A stretch of 37,476 nucleotides of DNA from JBBQKP01 sp038326995. GTDB lineage: Bacteria; Planctomycetota; Phycisphaerae; Tepidisphaerales; Tepidisphaeraceae. The notes under the pieces were generated by a model. The model was not told the origin of the DNA and made no database searches. It saw nothing but the letters and a program-made list of their open reading frames with translations. The position numbers were made by a program, and so were the translations under genes. This document shows positions 24,228-31,762 of this stretch, in pieces; the stretch's first letter is position 1; every line of letters begins with the position of its first letter. The stretch lies in contig JBBQKP010000004.1 of NCBI GenBank assembly GCA_038326995.1, positions 1 through 37,476 of the forward strand, read 5' to 3'.

Positions 24228-24250
24228 GGTTCAGCCCGTCCGGCAGAACC
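24228..24250 (+). terminator. Hairpin after hydrolase gene, GCCCGTCCGGCAG element
   Basis: GGTTC (24228-24232) pairs with GAACC (24246-24250), and inside GCC pairs with GGC around loop CGTCC. A T-rich stretch (ATTGTTTTGATT) follows. It lies 32 bp after the hydrolase stop. The internal sequence GCCCGTCCGGCAG recurs at 25944 and, inverted, at 34288. Confidence 0.6.
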
Positions 24251-24391
24251 ATTGTTTTGATTGGTGCACAGACATGACTTGCCAACCGGGCCAGAGGTGG
24301 AAGGTCTATCAAATCGCTGTATCGGCTTGCACCAAACGATTGGGTCTCGGCCGTCCCTGCCGCCGGAAACGATGCCCCCGGATACTCGAAG

Positions 24392-24427
24392 AAAAAAAGC
24401 CGCGCCTGGAAGGTCCGGGCGCGGCTT
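24392..24427 (-). terminator. Intrinsic terminator of pilin-like gene
   Basis: On the minus strand AAGCCGCGCC pairs perfectly with GGCGCGGCTT (24418-24427 and 24397-24406, loop 11 nt), directly followed by a T run (complement of 24392-24398). It lies about 37 nt after the stop of the pilin-like gene. Confidence 0.9.
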
Positions 24428-24464
24428 GATCTCGATGTTACATAGTGACTGATGAGTACGACTC

Positions 24465-25517
24465 TTATCGAGGCGCGACGGGCAAGAAGGGTGAGACGCG
24501 AACAGACGACCAGCGATCTCGAGTCGCGGTCTCGCCGTGACCGTCGGTGAACGTCACATTGACGCGACGCAAGCTCGGGCTCGAACCGTTGCGGGCAGTG
24601 TTAGGCGAATGGCGATTGAACGCAATTTTATTGCCCATCCAACTTGCGCCGTTCATGCCTTCGAGCGTGCCAGACAGCTCAAGAGGTGCGTTACCGAACA
24701 TGATGAAGTTGGATCCGAAGTAAGGGACATCGCCACGGTCGAGTGGATTTCCGCCGACCGGAGGTGAAGGACGGTTGCCGGCGTCCATGAGCATGGCGAC
24801 CTCGGAACTGCCTTTGACGCGGCTAAGTCGGGCGTCAGCGCCTTGTCCGATGGGCAGACCACGCTGAAGCCCGCCAAACCTGTTTTGCGGGTCTGCGCCG
24901 TAGACGACACCGATGTTCCAATTCCCGGTCCATTTGGTCAAGCCATCATTTTGATCTGTCAAGCTCACGATGTCGGTATTAATACCGAAAGAGATGGGGA
25001 CAAATCCGTTGCCATTCGTCGGCGTGGAGACAAAGTTACTGAAAATTTGGTATCCGGGGTTGATATCTAAATTCAAAGCGGGGTCGGACGGACATTGGAA
25101 CACCTGAATGCTTGATGAACGGTTACCGACGCCATTGATGAGGGTGGCATTGGGATCTCTATCGCCCAGGTAACGCAACAGCATTGAAGCCCAGTCTTTT
25201 GTGAACCCGCCCGGCGTAGTGTTGGTGGGATCGGTGCGGTAGTCCCACTTGCGGAAGCTGGGATCGCGAAGCTTGACGAGTCTGTCGTCGGAGGTGGTCG
25301 GAACGACTCCACGCTCGGCGTTGAATGTGAGAATCGCTTGCATCACACTACGTTGGTTGGCGGCGCACTTGACGGTGTTTGCCGATTCGCGGGCGCGGTT
25401 GAGTGCGGGAAGAAGAATGCTGATCAAAAGGGCAATGATGCCAATCACGACGAGCAGTTCGACGAGTGTGAAAGCAGACTTTGTAGAGCCGTTACGTATG
25501 GAGCGGATGCGTGACAT
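24465..25517 (-). CDS. Type IV pilin-like protein (planctomycete family)
   Basis: About 350 residues. The prepilin peptidase site and hydrophobic helix are clear: NGSTKSAFTLVELLVVIGII, cleavage before F, then LLISILLPALNRARESA. The C-terminal region ends with VTFTDGHGETATRDRW, similar to the DGH-type tail of the many pilin-like (DUF1559-related) proteins of planctomycetes. These are exported pseudopilins whose roles are mostly unknown. I chose ATG 25517, where the short basic leader MSRIRSIRNG begins; GAGGG lies a few nt upstream. It has its own promoter and terminator and is probably monocistronic. Confidence 0.85.
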   Translation of the reverse strand: MSRIRSIRNGSTKSAFTLVELLVVIGIIALLISILLPALNRARESANTVKCAANQRSVMQAILTFNAERGVVPTTSDDRLVKLRDPSFRKWDYRTDPTNTTPGGFTKDWASMLLRYLGDRDPNATLINGVGNRSSSIQVFQCPSDPALNLDINPGYQIFSNFVSTPTNGNGFVPISFGINTDIVSLTDQNDGLTKWTGNWNIGVVYGADPQNRFGGLQRGLPIGQGADARLSRVKGSSEVAMLMDAGNRPSPPVGGNPLDRGDVPYFGSNFIMFGNAPLELSGTLEGMNGASWMGNKIAFNRHSPNTARNGSSPSLRRVNVTFTDGHGETATRDRWSSVRVSPFLPVAPR

Positions 25518-25620
25518 GGGTGGTCCCTCGGTTTGGGTAAATCCCGCTTCTCCTCCGGGAGGCACGGGCTGGTTGCCTAACTTGATGCCTGTTTGCGATT
25601 TTGGTAAACCGCTTCAGCAA

Positions 25621-25651
25621 ACTATAGTCGCACACACCCCAGCAAAGTCAA
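25621..25651 (-). promoter_or_regulatory. Sigma-70-type promoter of pilin-like gene
   Basis: On the minus strand TTGACT (complement of 25646-25651) and TATAGT (complement of 25621-25626), each 5 of 6 to consensus, are spaced by 19 bp. The leader would be about 95-100 nt. Confidence 0.55.
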
Positions 25652-25836
25652 GCCAATTTTACTTCCGTCCATTTTTCCAGCCGTTATGCGCAATAAGAAG
25701 ACGCCTCCGACGCATGACACCAATCGCAGCAAACTCACGCGACCGAAAATTGGAGCTCGGCAATCCCTCTCGCCGGGGAATCAAAGGTCGGGCAGCCGCG
25801 TCTTTGAGTAACGCCCTCCAGAGTGAGAAGCCAGCG

Positions 25837-25934
25837 TCTCTCGCCATGAATGTCTCAGCATGAATCTCTCGCCATGAGAATCTCAGCATGAATCTCTCAC
25901 CAAGAGTTGGCCACCATGAGTTGACCACCCGTCT
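25837..25934. repeat. Degenerate 14-bp tandem array, about seven units
   Basis: Units of 14 bp starting at 25837, 25851, 25865, 25879, 25893, 25907 and 25921. Units 1 and 3 (TCTCTCGCCATGAA-like) and units 2 and 4 (TCTCAGCATGAA core) match each other best, giving a 28-bp higher-order period. It lies in the ~555-bp gene-free stretch (25518-26072) between the pilin-like and Ycf46-like genes. Confidence 0.8.
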
Positions 25935-25943
25935 CCATTTTCG

Positions 25944-25956
25944 GCCCGTCCGGCAG
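25944..25956 (+). repeat. GCCCGTCCGGCAG interspersed element copy
   Basis: Second plus-strand copy of the 13-bp sequence at 24234 and (inverted) 34288. Here the flanks do not extend the stem, so no strong hairpin forms. Confidence 0.5.
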
Positions 25957-26060
25957 AGCATCCATTATTCAAACGAAAGTAGACCAGGACCATCCGTAGC
26001 TTTGAACCCTTCCAATCCCAACTCGCCTGAAGTGTGATTTCTGACGACATCTTTTCTTGG

Positions 26061-26066
26061 TAGATT
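26061..26066 (+). promoter_or_regulatory. Candidate -10 box of Ycf46-like gene
   Basis: TAGATT ends 6 nt before the ATG at 26073, the same spacing as polA and the hydrolase. No Shine-Dalgarno sequence is present. The -35 region is weak. Confidence 0.35.
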
Positions 26067-26072
26067 CCCGGC

Positions 26073-27584
26073 ATGCCTCACAGCAACCCCGGAAACGACC
26101 TCGAGCAATTCACCCGGCTCATGCGCGCTCAGCACTCCGCTGTCGCGATTCTCACCTTCGAGGAGGAGTACGCCGTCGATATTGTTCGGCAAACCGTTAT
26201 GGGCAGGGGCGAAGACCTCTGGCTCTGGACACACACCGACGGCGTGCGTGACGGCATCATCGCCAACGGCGCTCCCCTGGTCAGCACCGAAAACCCGGCG
26301 GCGGCAATCTACTCACTCCTCAAAGATAAAGGCAAAAAGGGAATTTTTCTTTTCCTGGATCTCGCCTCCCACCTCGACGAAAAACGCTGCCTCCGGCTGC
26401 TTCGCGAACTCATCCACCAGTGCGGCCCGGGAACCGGTCGCTGCGTCGTTCTCGTGGATCAGCAGACCTCATTGCCGCCCGTCATCGAAAACACCGTCGC
26501 ACGCATGGAACTGTCCTACCCGGGCGAAATCGAGATCGATCAGATCATCAAGGAGACGCTCAAAAATCTGCACCGCCAGACGCCCATCGAGCTCGACATC
26601 AAGCGCGACCATTTCTCCGCCATCGTCCGCAACATGGGCGGCCTCACACGAAGGCAGGTGAGACAAGTCGCCATCGAACTTGTCGCCGACGATCGAAAAC
26701 TCACCGGGACCGATCTGTCTCGCGTCATTGCATCCAAGCGAACGCTTTTGTCCACGACCGGATTGCTTGAATTCGTCCAGGCCCCGGCGTCGATGGACGA
26801 GATCGGCGGGCTTTCGCGACTCAAAGACTGGCTCGCGGTTCGCGCTAACAGTTTCAGCGACGAGGCCGAAGAATTCGGACTCCATCCTCCACGCGGCGTG
26901 CTGCTTCTGGGCGTGCAAGGCGCGGGGAAATCCCTGGCCGCCAAGGCGGTTGCGACCGCGTGGCAACGGCCGCTGTTGAGGATGGATGTGGGCGCGTTCT
27001 ATGACAGATTCGTCGGCGAGTCCGAGCGCCGCCTTCGCGACGCCTTCAAGCAGGCCGAGATGATGTCGCCCATCGTTCTGTGGATCGACGAGATCGAAAA
27101 AGCCTTCGCCAGTGCATCATCCAACAGTGCCGACGGTGGACTGTCGAAGCGAATGTTCGGCGCGTTGCTCACGTGGATGCAGGAGCACCGCAGCAGCGTC
27201 TTCCTCATCGCCACCGCCAACGACATTGCAGCATTGCCTCCCGAGCTCATGCGAAAAGGCCGCTTCGACGAGATTTTCTTCGTCGACTTGCCGACGCTCG
27301 AGGCGCGAAAGCAGATTTTCTCGATTCATCTGCGAAGGCGAAAGCAGGAGGCGCAATCGTTCGACATCGCAAAGCTTGCGACCGAGGCCGACGGATTCAG
27401 CGGCGCGGAGATCGAACAGGCGGTCGTGGCTGGTCTGCACGAGGCATTTTCCAAGACGACGAACCTTCAGACCTTGCACATCGTCGAAGCGTTGCGAAGC
27501 ACCAAGCCGTTGTCGGTGACAATGCGCGAGCGCGTTCAGGAGCTTCGCCGCTGGGCGAGTGAGCGCTGCGTGCCTGCGGATTGA
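26073..27584 (+). CDS. Ycf46-type AAA+ ATPase
   Basis: A 503-residue protein. An N-terminal non-ATPase region (1-230) is followed by an AAA+ domain: Walker A GVQGAGKS (280-287), Walker B IVLWIDE (334-340), sensor 1 IATAN (379-383) and an arginine finger in RKGRFDE (R397). The layout, with FLFLDLASHL in the N-terminal part and SMDEIGGLSRLKDWL just before the ATPase core, matches the Ycf46 family known from cyanobacteria and algal plastids. Its role there has been linked to inorganic carbon use, but it is not well defined. It stands alone here, with candidate leaderless signals and a following 65-residue gene about 100 bp downstream. Confidence 0.8.
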   Translation: MPHSNPGNDLEQFTRLMRAQHSAVAILTFEEEYAVDIVRQTVMGRGEDLWLWTHTDGVRDGIIANGAPLVSTENPAAAIYSLLKDKGKKGIFLFLDLASHLDEKRCLRLLRELIHQCGPGTGRCVVLVDQQTSLPPVIENTVARMELSYPGEIEIDQIIKETLKNLHRQTPIELDIKRDHFSAIVRNMGGLTRRQVRQVAIELVADDRKLTGTDLSRVIASKRTLLSTTGLLEFVQAPASMDEIGGLSRLKDWLAVRANSFSDEAEEFGLHPPRGVLLLGVQGAGKSLAAKAVATAWQRPLLRMDVGAFYDRFVGESERRLRDAFKQAEMMSPIVLWIDEIEKAFASASSNSADGGLSKRMFGALLTWMQEHRSSVFLIATANDIAALPPELMRKGRFDEIFFVDLPTLEARKQIFSIHLRRRKQEAQSFDIAKLATEADGFSGAEIEQAVVAGLHEAFSKTTNLQTLHIVEALRSTKPLSVTMRERVQELRRWASERCVPAD

Positions 27585-27647
27585 TTCAAGTGGGTGTAAA
27601 TTTTTAGAACCAATGTCTGGTGTCTGAATTCGCTCTTTGTGTTGTGA

Positions 27648-27677
27648 TTGACTGCGCGACGCCCGCGCATTTACGAT
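27648..27677 (+). promoter_or_regulatory. Candidate promoter of 65-residue gene
   Basis: TTGACT (27648-27653) and TACGAT (27672-27677) are spaced by 18 bp. The -10 box ends 8 nt before the ATG at 27686, so the transcript would have almost no leader. Confidence 0.45.
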
Positions 27678-27685
27678 GCTCGAAT

Positions 27686-27883
27686 ATGGCGCACTACGAC
27701 ATTCCACCCAACACGGGCAAAGTAAAGATCGCGATGGGCGTGGCCGGGACGTTCGCGGTCTGGAACGGCAAGCAGGGAAAGAACGAGTTCAAGATTCTTG
27801 TCCGCACGCGTAAACAGGCTGAGGAACTGATGAAGATCATCAATGAAAAACGGCACGATGGCTCGCTCGAAGTGATGGGTTAA
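27686..27883 (+). CDS. Small protein of unknown function (65 aa)
   Basis: A 65-residue basic protein (MAHYDIPPNTGKVKIAMGVA at the start). It looks like two or three beta-strands (KVKIAMG, TFAVWNG, EFKILVR) followed by a helix (TRKQAEELMKIINEK). I do not recognise the family. Support for coding comes from its promoter-like signals, clear amphipathic pattern and isolation from other frames. It lies between the Ycf46-like ATPase and the convergent ppx gene. Confidence 0.6.
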   Translation: MAHYDIPPNTGKVKIAMGVAGTFAVWNGKQGKNEFKILVRTRKQAEELMKIINEKRHDGSLEVMG

Positions 27884-27964
27884 ACCCTTGAACGTCAAAC
27901 TGAAGTGTGTAGCCAAGCCGCTCGCGGCCCGTTCGCTACTAACGCAAAAAAGAAGTGACTTGAG

Positions 27965-29560
27965 TCACGGCTTTTTTTGGATCAGCTCCAGCCGCTTTCC
28001 CATTGTCTCCTCGAAATACGCCGACTTGCGCGTGGCCCCCCACAGCTCGAGTTCTGAATCCGAACGAACACTTAGCGTGACGCCGACCGCCTTCTCGCCC
28101 ACGCGACACTTGAGGTCTGTGACGACTGACTGATGTGACCGATCAAGTCCGTCGGCGATTCGCAAAAGCGCCGTCCCGACGTCGACAATCCGCCGATCGA
28201 TTCGGTTCATCAGGCGGTATCTTTTATGCGATACCGTCGGCGGCGCTTTGCGGTGATATCTCGCGATGTTGGCGATGATCTGCACCTCGGCCGCGCTCAT
28301 GAAATCTTCCAGGCCGCTGTTTTCAATCAGATACATCGAGTGCTTGTGGTGGCGGTCGGGCGAGATGTGCCAGCCGATGTCGTGTAGCAGGGCCGCGTAC
28401 TCAATGAGTTCGCGCTCGGCATCGTTCATGTCGTGCACGCCGCGAAGCTCGTCAAAAAGTCGAAGCGTCAGGCGTGCCACCTGCGTGCTGTGTCGTTCGT
28501 GCCAGTCGAATCGCCTGGCGACATCGAAGACGGCCCTGCGGCGCGGGTCGGGGATGTCGCGTCGCACCTGAAGCTGCGGGGCGTGCCTGGCGACGTAGTC
28601 CATGACGATGCCCTCGCGAAGGGCCGCATCGCACAGACGAATGTGCTTCACTTCGAGTTGCTCGAACAAATATCCGACCAATGCGACGGCACAGACAATC
28701 TGCTCCTTCCGCTGATCGTCCAAGCCGCCGATCGTTTCACGCTCGGCCGCATCCGATTTAAGGAGCTGCCGCGCGAGCTTGTCGAACCGCTTGCGAACGA
28801 TCATGCGATGGCCCTCGCCGTCGGTCTCCCCGCCGCACATCGCGGCGATGTTTTCCAGCGTTCCGCTCGTACCTAAAACTTCTACGATCTTGAACTTTGA
28901 AACGCTCTGCAATACGTCGCGAAGTTCCTTCTCGTAATGCGAACGCAGCAAAGTGCGATCCGCCTTGTTCAATGGATCGCTCTTGACGAACTGCGCGGTC
29001 ATGCGTGCGGCCCCGAGCTTGCGAGATTCGAGCATCAGCGGCTCGGTCTCGGTTCCAACCGTCAGTTCGACACTTCCCCCGCCGATATCGATCAGCAGGT
29101 GAGGCCTGTTTCCAAGCGGCGTGGAATGTCGAACGCCCAGATAGATGAGCCTTGCTTCTTCGCGCGCGGAAACGACTTTGATGTAAAGTTTGAGCTCGCG
29201 CCGGGCGCGTTCGATCAGATCGCCGCCGTTGGTCGCCTCGCGGACGGCACTGGTCGCGACGGTGACGATCTTCTCACACTGACGCTGAAGGGCGGCCTGC
29301 TTGAATCGGCCCAGCGTGTTGATGGCGCGCTCGATCGCTTCGGGGCTCAGCCGCCTGCTCGGAAAGCTGATTCGCCCGAGCCCGACCATCTCCTTCATTC
29401 GCCAGAGTGTGGTGAACCCGCCGTCCGCATCGACCTGCGCCACGATCATGTGCACGGAGTTGCTGCCGACATCAATTGCGGCGATGCGAAGGGAATCTCG
29501 CCCGGCCGGGGGCATATGGGGAATGGGCTTGATCCGAGATTTGGGTGACAGAACCGCCAT
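27965..29560 (-). CDS. ppx: Ppx/GppA exopolyphosphatase family protein
   Basis: About 531 residues. The ASKHA-fold phosphate loops are AAIDVGSNSVHMIVA near the N-terminus and LIDIGGGSVELTVG. The catalytic-type segment VVSAREEARLIYLGV is present. The C-terminal half is an HD-domain-like helical region (AALLHDIGWHISPDRHHKHS). Members hydrolyse polyphosphate or pppGpp; the branch cannot be told from sequence alone. I chose ATG 29560, with TATTCT 7 nt upstream and no Shine-Dalgarno sequence. It is divergent from the flagellar cluster, with about 100 bp between the starts. Confidence 0.9.
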   Translation of the reverse strand: MAVLSPKSRIKPIPHMPPAGRDSLRIAAIDVGSNSVHMIVAQVDADGGFTTLWRMKEMVGLGRISFPSRRLSPEAIERAINTLGRFKQAALQRQCEKIVTVATSAVREATNGGDLIERARRELKLYIKVVSAREEARLIYLGVRHSTPLGNRPHLLIDIGGGSVELTVGTETEPLMLESRKLGAARMTAQFVKSDPLNKADRTLLRSHYEKELRDVLQSVSKFKIVEVLGTSGTLENIAAMCGGETDGEGHRMIVRKRFDKLARQLLKSDAAERETIGGLDDQRKEQIVCAVALVGYLFEQLEVKHIRLCDAALREGIVMDYVARHAPQLQVRRDIPDPRRRAVFDVARRFDWHERHSTQVARLTLRLFDELRGVHDMNDAERELIEYAALLHDIGWHISPDRHHKHSMYLIENSGLEDFMSAAEVQIIANIARYHRKAPPTVSHKRYRLMNRIDRRIVDVGTALLRIADGLDRSHQSVVTDLKCRVGEKAVGVTLSVRSDSELELWGATRKSAYFEETMGKRLELIQKKP

Positions 29561-29567
29561 GAACAAA

Positions 29568-29573
29568 AGAATA
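29568..29573 (-). promoter_or_regulatory. Candidate -10 box of ppx
   Basis: TATTCT on the minus strand ends 7 nt before the ppx ATG, leaderless geometry. The -35 region is weak. Confidence 0.3.
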
Positions 29574-29632
29574 GATGGAACTTGCGAGATAGGCGATAGG
29601 CGGCTGTCGATCGCCGATCTTCTTTTTACTCG

Positions 29633-29648
29633 TGGCACGCCGTTTGAA
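29633..29648 (+). promoter_or_regulatory. Sigma-54-like site before flagellar cluster
   Basis: TGGCACG, four bases, then TTGAA matches the sigma-54 consensus TGGCACR-N4-TTGCW except for one base in the -12 element. The start codon at 29663 would be only a few bases after the expected transcription start, which weakens the case. Confidence 0.35.
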
Positions 29649-29662
29649 GAACGAAATAAGTC

Positions 29663-30001
29663 ATGATCGATCAACTCAACAAAAAAATGGATGCGCTCTC
29701 ACTTGGCGAACGCATGGTACGCGTCGCGCGGCTGGCTGCGATCAGGCACATCGAACTCGAGCTCAAAAGCGCTCAAGACGAGCCCGCGAAGCACGACAAT
29801 CCGAACATCATTTCGTCGTTCCCCTTTGCCGATTTGCCTCAGATGGGCCAAGTCGATGTCGCAAGACAGTTCGTCGGCCAAGTCGCCGGACAATCGGCGG
29901 CGTCGTTCGACCCGATCGTCTCGGAAACGCTCACGCGACTTTCCCTAGAGAGTCGCGTCCCGGGAAGCGAAAAATCACCATCAGACAAGAGAGCCGCATG
30001 A
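29663..30001 (+). CDS. Unknown protein translationally coupled to flgF (112 aa)
   Basis: A 112-residue protein with a helical N-terminal half (DALSLGERMVRVARLAAIRHI, then ELELKSAQ) and a Gln/Ser-rich second half (QFVGQVAGQSAA). I do not recognise a family. Its TGA overlaps the flgF ATG as ATGA, a strong sign of translational coupling and a shared transcript. By position it is a candidate flagellar accessory factor, such as an export chaperone, rod-assembly factor or regulator. Its start region shares AATAAGTCATGATC with the flgA start region. There is no clear Shine-Dalgarno sequence. Confidence 0.7.
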   Translation: MIDQLNKKMDALSLGERMVRVARLAAIRHIELELKSAQDEPAKHDNPNIISSFPFADLPQMGQVDVARQFVGQVAGQSAASFDPIVSETLTRLSLESRVPGSEKSPSDKRAA

Positions 30002-30765
30002 TCTACGGTCTCTACCTTTCTTCCTCGGGAACGATGGCGACCATGCACGCGCAGGACGCGATCGCCAATAACCTCGCCAACGTCGACACCGCCGGTTTCA
30101 AGCGGCAAATGGCGATTTTTCAGGAGCGGCCCACGCCTCGCCGGACCGACCCGTCTCGCGCGGGCGACCCAATGCTCGACCGCATCGGCGGCGGGCTCGC
30201 GGTTGCGCCTTCGAGCTGGGACATGAGCCAGGGAACCGTCGAAGATTCGGGCGGCCCGCTCGATGTCGCGCTGGTCGGCAATGGTTACCTGGCCGTGCGC
30301 GATCAACAGAATAATTTGCGCCTCACGCGCAACGGAACGCTCATGGTCGACCGTCAGGGCTTCCTCGCCATGGCCAACACGCCCGGCAATCGCGTGCTCG
30401 ACTGGCAGCAGCGCCCGATACGTCTGGGAGACGTCCCGCAAACCCGCGTCGCCATCAGCAAAGATGGTGCGATCACCGACGGCGACCTGCCCATCGCCCG
30501 GCTCGGACTGTTCGATGTCGCCGACCCACGATCCCTCACGCCCGTCGGCAATTCGCTCTTTTCACCCAGAAATCAGGCCGATCCGCGCTCGACCGACCGC
30601 GTCACCGTCATGCAGGGTTACATCGAAAAATCGAACGTCGATCCCGCACGCGAACTCACCCGCATGATCGAAATGCAAAGGCTCCTCGAGGCCAACGCCA
30701 ACTTCATCCGCTATCAGGATCAAACCCTCGCCCGGGCCGTGAATGAGCTGGGCAAGATCGGATGA
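29998..30765 (+). CDS. flgF: Flagellar basal-body rod protein FlgF
   Basis: A 255-residue rod protein. The N-terminal helix has the flagellar rod/hook signature (HAQDAIANNLANVDTAGFKR) and the C-terminal helix the matching ELTRMIEMQRLLEANANFIRYQDQ, which packs with it in the rod. It is exported by the flagellar type III system without a cleaved signal. I call it FlgF because it lies upstream of a clear FlgG and is the more diverged of the two. It starts inside the stop codon of the preceding gene. A hairpin lies in the 146-bp gap before flgG. Confidence 0.88.
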   Translation: MIYGLYLSSSGTMATMHAQDAIANNLANVDTAGFKRQMAIFQERPTPRRTDPSRAGDPMLDRIGGGLAVAPSSWDMSQGTVEDSGGPLDVALVGNGYLAVRDQQNNLRLTRNGTLMVDRQGFLAMANTPGNRVLDWQQRPIRLGDVPQTRVAISKDGAITDGDLPIARLGLFDVADPRSLTPVGNSLFSPRNQADPRSTDRVTVMQGYIEKSNVDPARELTRMIEMQRLLEANANFIRYQDQTLARAVNELGKIG

Positions 30766-30808
30766 GCGCAGACCGCGTTTTAGAACAACACAATTTCGCC
30801 TAGTGCAG

Positions 30809-30831
30809 AAAACCCGGTCGCATTGGGTTTT
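30809..30831 (+). terminator. Hairpin between flgF and flgG
   Basis: AAAACCC (30809-30815) and GGGTTTT (30825-30831) form a perfect 7-bp stem with a 9-nt loop. The 3' arm ends in four Ts, so it may act as a weak terminator or attenuator between the two rod genes. Confidence 0.45.
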
Positions 30832-30883
30832 AACCGGTGTTCCGTGTCGCCTGTTCGTGCTTTCAACAAATCGTTCTCGACTG

Positions 30884-30891
30884 ACCGATAA
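30884..30891 (+). promoter_or_regulatory. FliA-like -10 box upstream of flgG
   Basis: ACCGATAA differs by one base from the sigma-28 -10 consensus GCCGATAA, and lies 20 nt before the flgG ATG. The preceding TCGACTG resembles the sequence before the flgI box. There is no canonical TAAA -35 element. Confidence 0.4.
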
Positions 30892-30911
30892 CCATAAAAG
30901 ACACGACTCCC

Positions 30912-31718
30912 ATGGCCATAGCAGCTCTCAACTCCGCCGCGACAGGACTTCGATCCCTTTCGTTCAAAATCGACGTGATCGCCAACAACCTGGCGAACGC
31001 CGAGACCAATGCGTTCAAGGGTTCGCGCGTCAATTTCGAAGATCTCATCTACATCAATCAGCGAACGCCCGGCGCAAGGACGATCAGCAACGAAATCAGC
31101 CCGGCTGGTATTCAGGTCGGGCTCGGCGTGCGCGTGTCCAACACGCAGCTCGATCTCTCCCAAGGCGCACCCCAGGAAACCGGCAACCCGCTCGATGTCG
31201 CCATCGCGGGTGACGGATTCTTCCGTGTGCAGGTCATGGAATCCGCAGGCGGCGAAGCCTTTACCCGCAACGGCAACTTCTTTCGCAATGTCGACGGCGA
31301 TCTCGTCGTTGGGTCGCGCGACGGCTATCGCGTTCTACCCGCCATTCAAATTCCGCCCAACGCTCAGGACATCACCATCGCCGCCGACGGCAACATTACC
31401 TATCGCACGCCCGGGCAAAATCTCTTTGCCAATGCCGGACAGCTCGAACTCAATCGCTTCGTCAACCCACAAGGACTCGAACAAATTGGCGGCAATCTGT
31501 TTCGCCCGAGCGACGCTTCGGGCCCAGCGCTTTCGGGTCCGCCCGCGGAGGGCGGGGCCGGCGAGATCCGGCAGAATTACCTTGAATCCAGCAATGTCGA
31601 CCCGACCAAAGAGCTCGTCACGCTGATCAAGACGCAGCGAAGTTTCGAGCTCAACAGTCAGTCGATTCAAACCGCCGATCAGGCGCTGCAGACGATCGCA
31701 AATCTCCGCCGTGGTTAA
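30912..31718 (+). CDS. flgG: Flagellar distal rod protein FlgG
   Basis: A 268-residue protein, close to the usual ~260. The N-terminus MAIAALNSAATGLRSLSFKI plus DVIANNLANAETNAFKGSR and the C-terminal SSNVDPTKELVTLIKTQRSF are classic FlgG. It forms the distal rod between the MS-ring side and the hook. It is followed 44 bp later by flgA. A FliA-like box and a hairpin upstream suggest it can be transcribed separately from flgF. Confidence 0.95.
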   Translation: MAIAALNSAATGLRSLSFKIDVIANNLANAETNAFKGSRVNFEDLIYINQRTPGARTISNEISPAGIQVGLGVRVSNTQLDLSQGAPQETGNPLDVAIAGDGFFRVQVMESAGGEAFTRNGNFFRNVDGDLVVGSRDGYRVLPAIQIPPNAQDITIAADGNITYRTPGQNLFANAGQLELNRFVNPQGLEQIGGNLFRPSDASGPALSGPPAEGGAGEIRQNYLESSNVDPTKELVTLIKTQRSFELNSQSIQTADQALQTIANLRRG

Positions 31719-31762
31719 TCGCAGGTCGCCAGTAGTCAATCCCTGGCATGAAAGAATAAGTC

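Noticed and set aside
24226..24429. Plus-strand 67-codon frame after the hydrolase gene
   Set aside because: It runs through two hairpins, including the strong terminator of the opposite gene.
25659..25961. Minus-strand frame of 100 codons between pilin-like and Ycf46-like genes
   Set aside because: Half of it is the degenerate 14-bp repeat, it has no Shine-Dalgarno or family motif, and it overlaps the pilin promoter region.
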